Positions 5,959 to 6,476 of a stretch of 6,476 bases of DNA are shown here, piece after piece; within the stretch, counting starts at the first letter, position 1, and each line of letters opens with the position of its first letter. Made by a program: the position numbers and the translations under genes. Origin of the DNA: an uncultured Lachnospira sp. (GTDB lineage: Bacteria; Bacillota; Clostridia; Lachnospirales; Lachnospiraceae); contig CAKRKK010000138.1 of NCBI GenBank assembly GCA_934358235.1, forward strand, positions 1 to 6,476, read 5' to 3'. Under the pieces are notes generated by a model that was not told where the DNA came from, did no database searches, and saw only the letters and a list, made by a program, of their open reading frames with translations.

Positions 5959-6476
5959 ATGTCAAGAGTTAAAAAACCGGCTGTATTAGACAGCTCAGTT
6001 GATATGATCCGCGATTATTACGAAAAGGAACATAAACACAATAAAGACAGAATTAAATATGGTATGATTGCCATGCTTATAATTCCTATTATTTTTCTGG
6101 TTCTTTTATTTGTTGTTCCAGGTTCAAAGGTAATATTTCTTGTTATGTGGATTGCCTCTCTTTTCATAATAAGCGGATATCTGATTGCTATAGAATATAA
6201 GGATTATAATATGTCAGAAAATCTAGGGAATATTATAGGTGATAATAATAATGATACACTAATTGATACTACCAGAGTTATTAGCGACCTCGCGAAAAGC
6301 TATATAAATAGTAATGATAACAGCGAAGCTGACAATGATAAACATAATGATAACACAAATAATACCTCTGATGAAGCTTCATCAGATAATATTGATATTA
6401 ATGATATATGCATTCCCATCAATACAGAATATATCGATGACAAAGCAGATACTGTTACAAATGCTGATAAACCAGA
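5959..6476 (+). CDS. Two-helix membrane protein with Asp/Asn-rich tail, function unknown (partial)
   Basis: The gene starts at ATG 5959 with GGAGA at 5948-5952 and a six-base spacer, and runs open to the window end (172 full codons). The product begins with a basic, charged stretch (MSRVKKPAVLDSSVDMIRDY, then a Lys/His/Glu-rich segment to about residue 33). Two hydrophobic helices follow (about 34-53 and 57-77), joined by a very short VPGSK turn. After EYKDYN (79-84) comes a polar tail (from about 94) dominated by Asp, Asn, Ser and Thr, probably disordered. Both ends should be cytoplasmic. I do not recognise a named family; it resembles from memory unnamed small membrane proteins found beside YhgE/Pip genes in Clostridia. 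The 33-base gap after the YhgE/Pip gene has no terminator, so they are probably co-transcribed and may act together at the envelope. The C-terminus is outside the window, so any further domain is unseen. Confidence 0.8.
   Translation, partial: MSRVKKPAVLDSSVDMIRDYYEKEHKHNKDRIKYGMIAMLIIPIIFLVLLFVVPGSKVIFLVMWIASLFIISGYLIAIEYKDYNMSENLGNIIGDNNNDTLIDTTRVISDLAKSYINSNDNSEADNDKHNDNTNNTSDEASSDNIDINDICIPINTEYIDDKADTVTNADKP

Overview
The window looks like chromosomal DNA from a low-GC, Gram-positive anaerobe, most likely a Clostridia/Lachnospiraceae-type gut bacterium. The reasons are strongly AT-rich DNA, purine-rich GGAG/GGAGA ribosome binding sites, and best remembered matches to Firmicute families (Gram-positive-type Xpt, NhaC-family carrier, MetY, YhgE/Pip). 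This placement is inferred from gene content and composition, not from a database search. All supported genes are on the + strand. I see no tRNA, rRNA, CRISPR array, insertion sequence or known riboswitch.

Layout. Bases 2-154 hold the last 50 codons of xpt (purine salvage). A 57-base gap leads to a complete 521-residue NhaC-family membrane antiporter/symporter (212-1777). An 84-base gap leads to a 73-residue single-helix membrane protein with a Lys/Glu-rich tail (1862-2083). These three genes run in one direction with no visible terminator between them, so they may be co-transcribed. Right after the small gene lies a long imperfect dyad (2090-2132). Then comes metY (2196-3482), a PLP enzyme making homocysteine from O-acetylhomoserine and sulfide. 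A strong intrinsic terminator (3560-3618) closes this part.

A new transcription unit starts at a near-consensus extended -10 promoter (3672-3700), preceded by an exact 10-base direct repeat of period 11 (3640-3660) that may be an activator site. It drives a 730-residue YhgE/Pip-family protein (3733-5925): one N-terminal helix, a very long extracytoplasmic helical domain, and a C-terminal five-helix ABC-2-like bundle. After 33 bases follows a two-helix membrane protein with an Asp/Asn/Ser-rich tail (5959 onward), cut by the window end.

How they may work together. xpt, the NhaC-type carrier and metY are metabolic or transport genes; the carrier next to metY could move an amino acid such as methionine rather than only Na+/H+, but this is inference. 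The YhgE/Pip gene and its two-helix neighbour form a separate envelope-associated operon. The least described elements are the 73-residue membrane protein and the two-helix partner of the YhgE/Pip protein.
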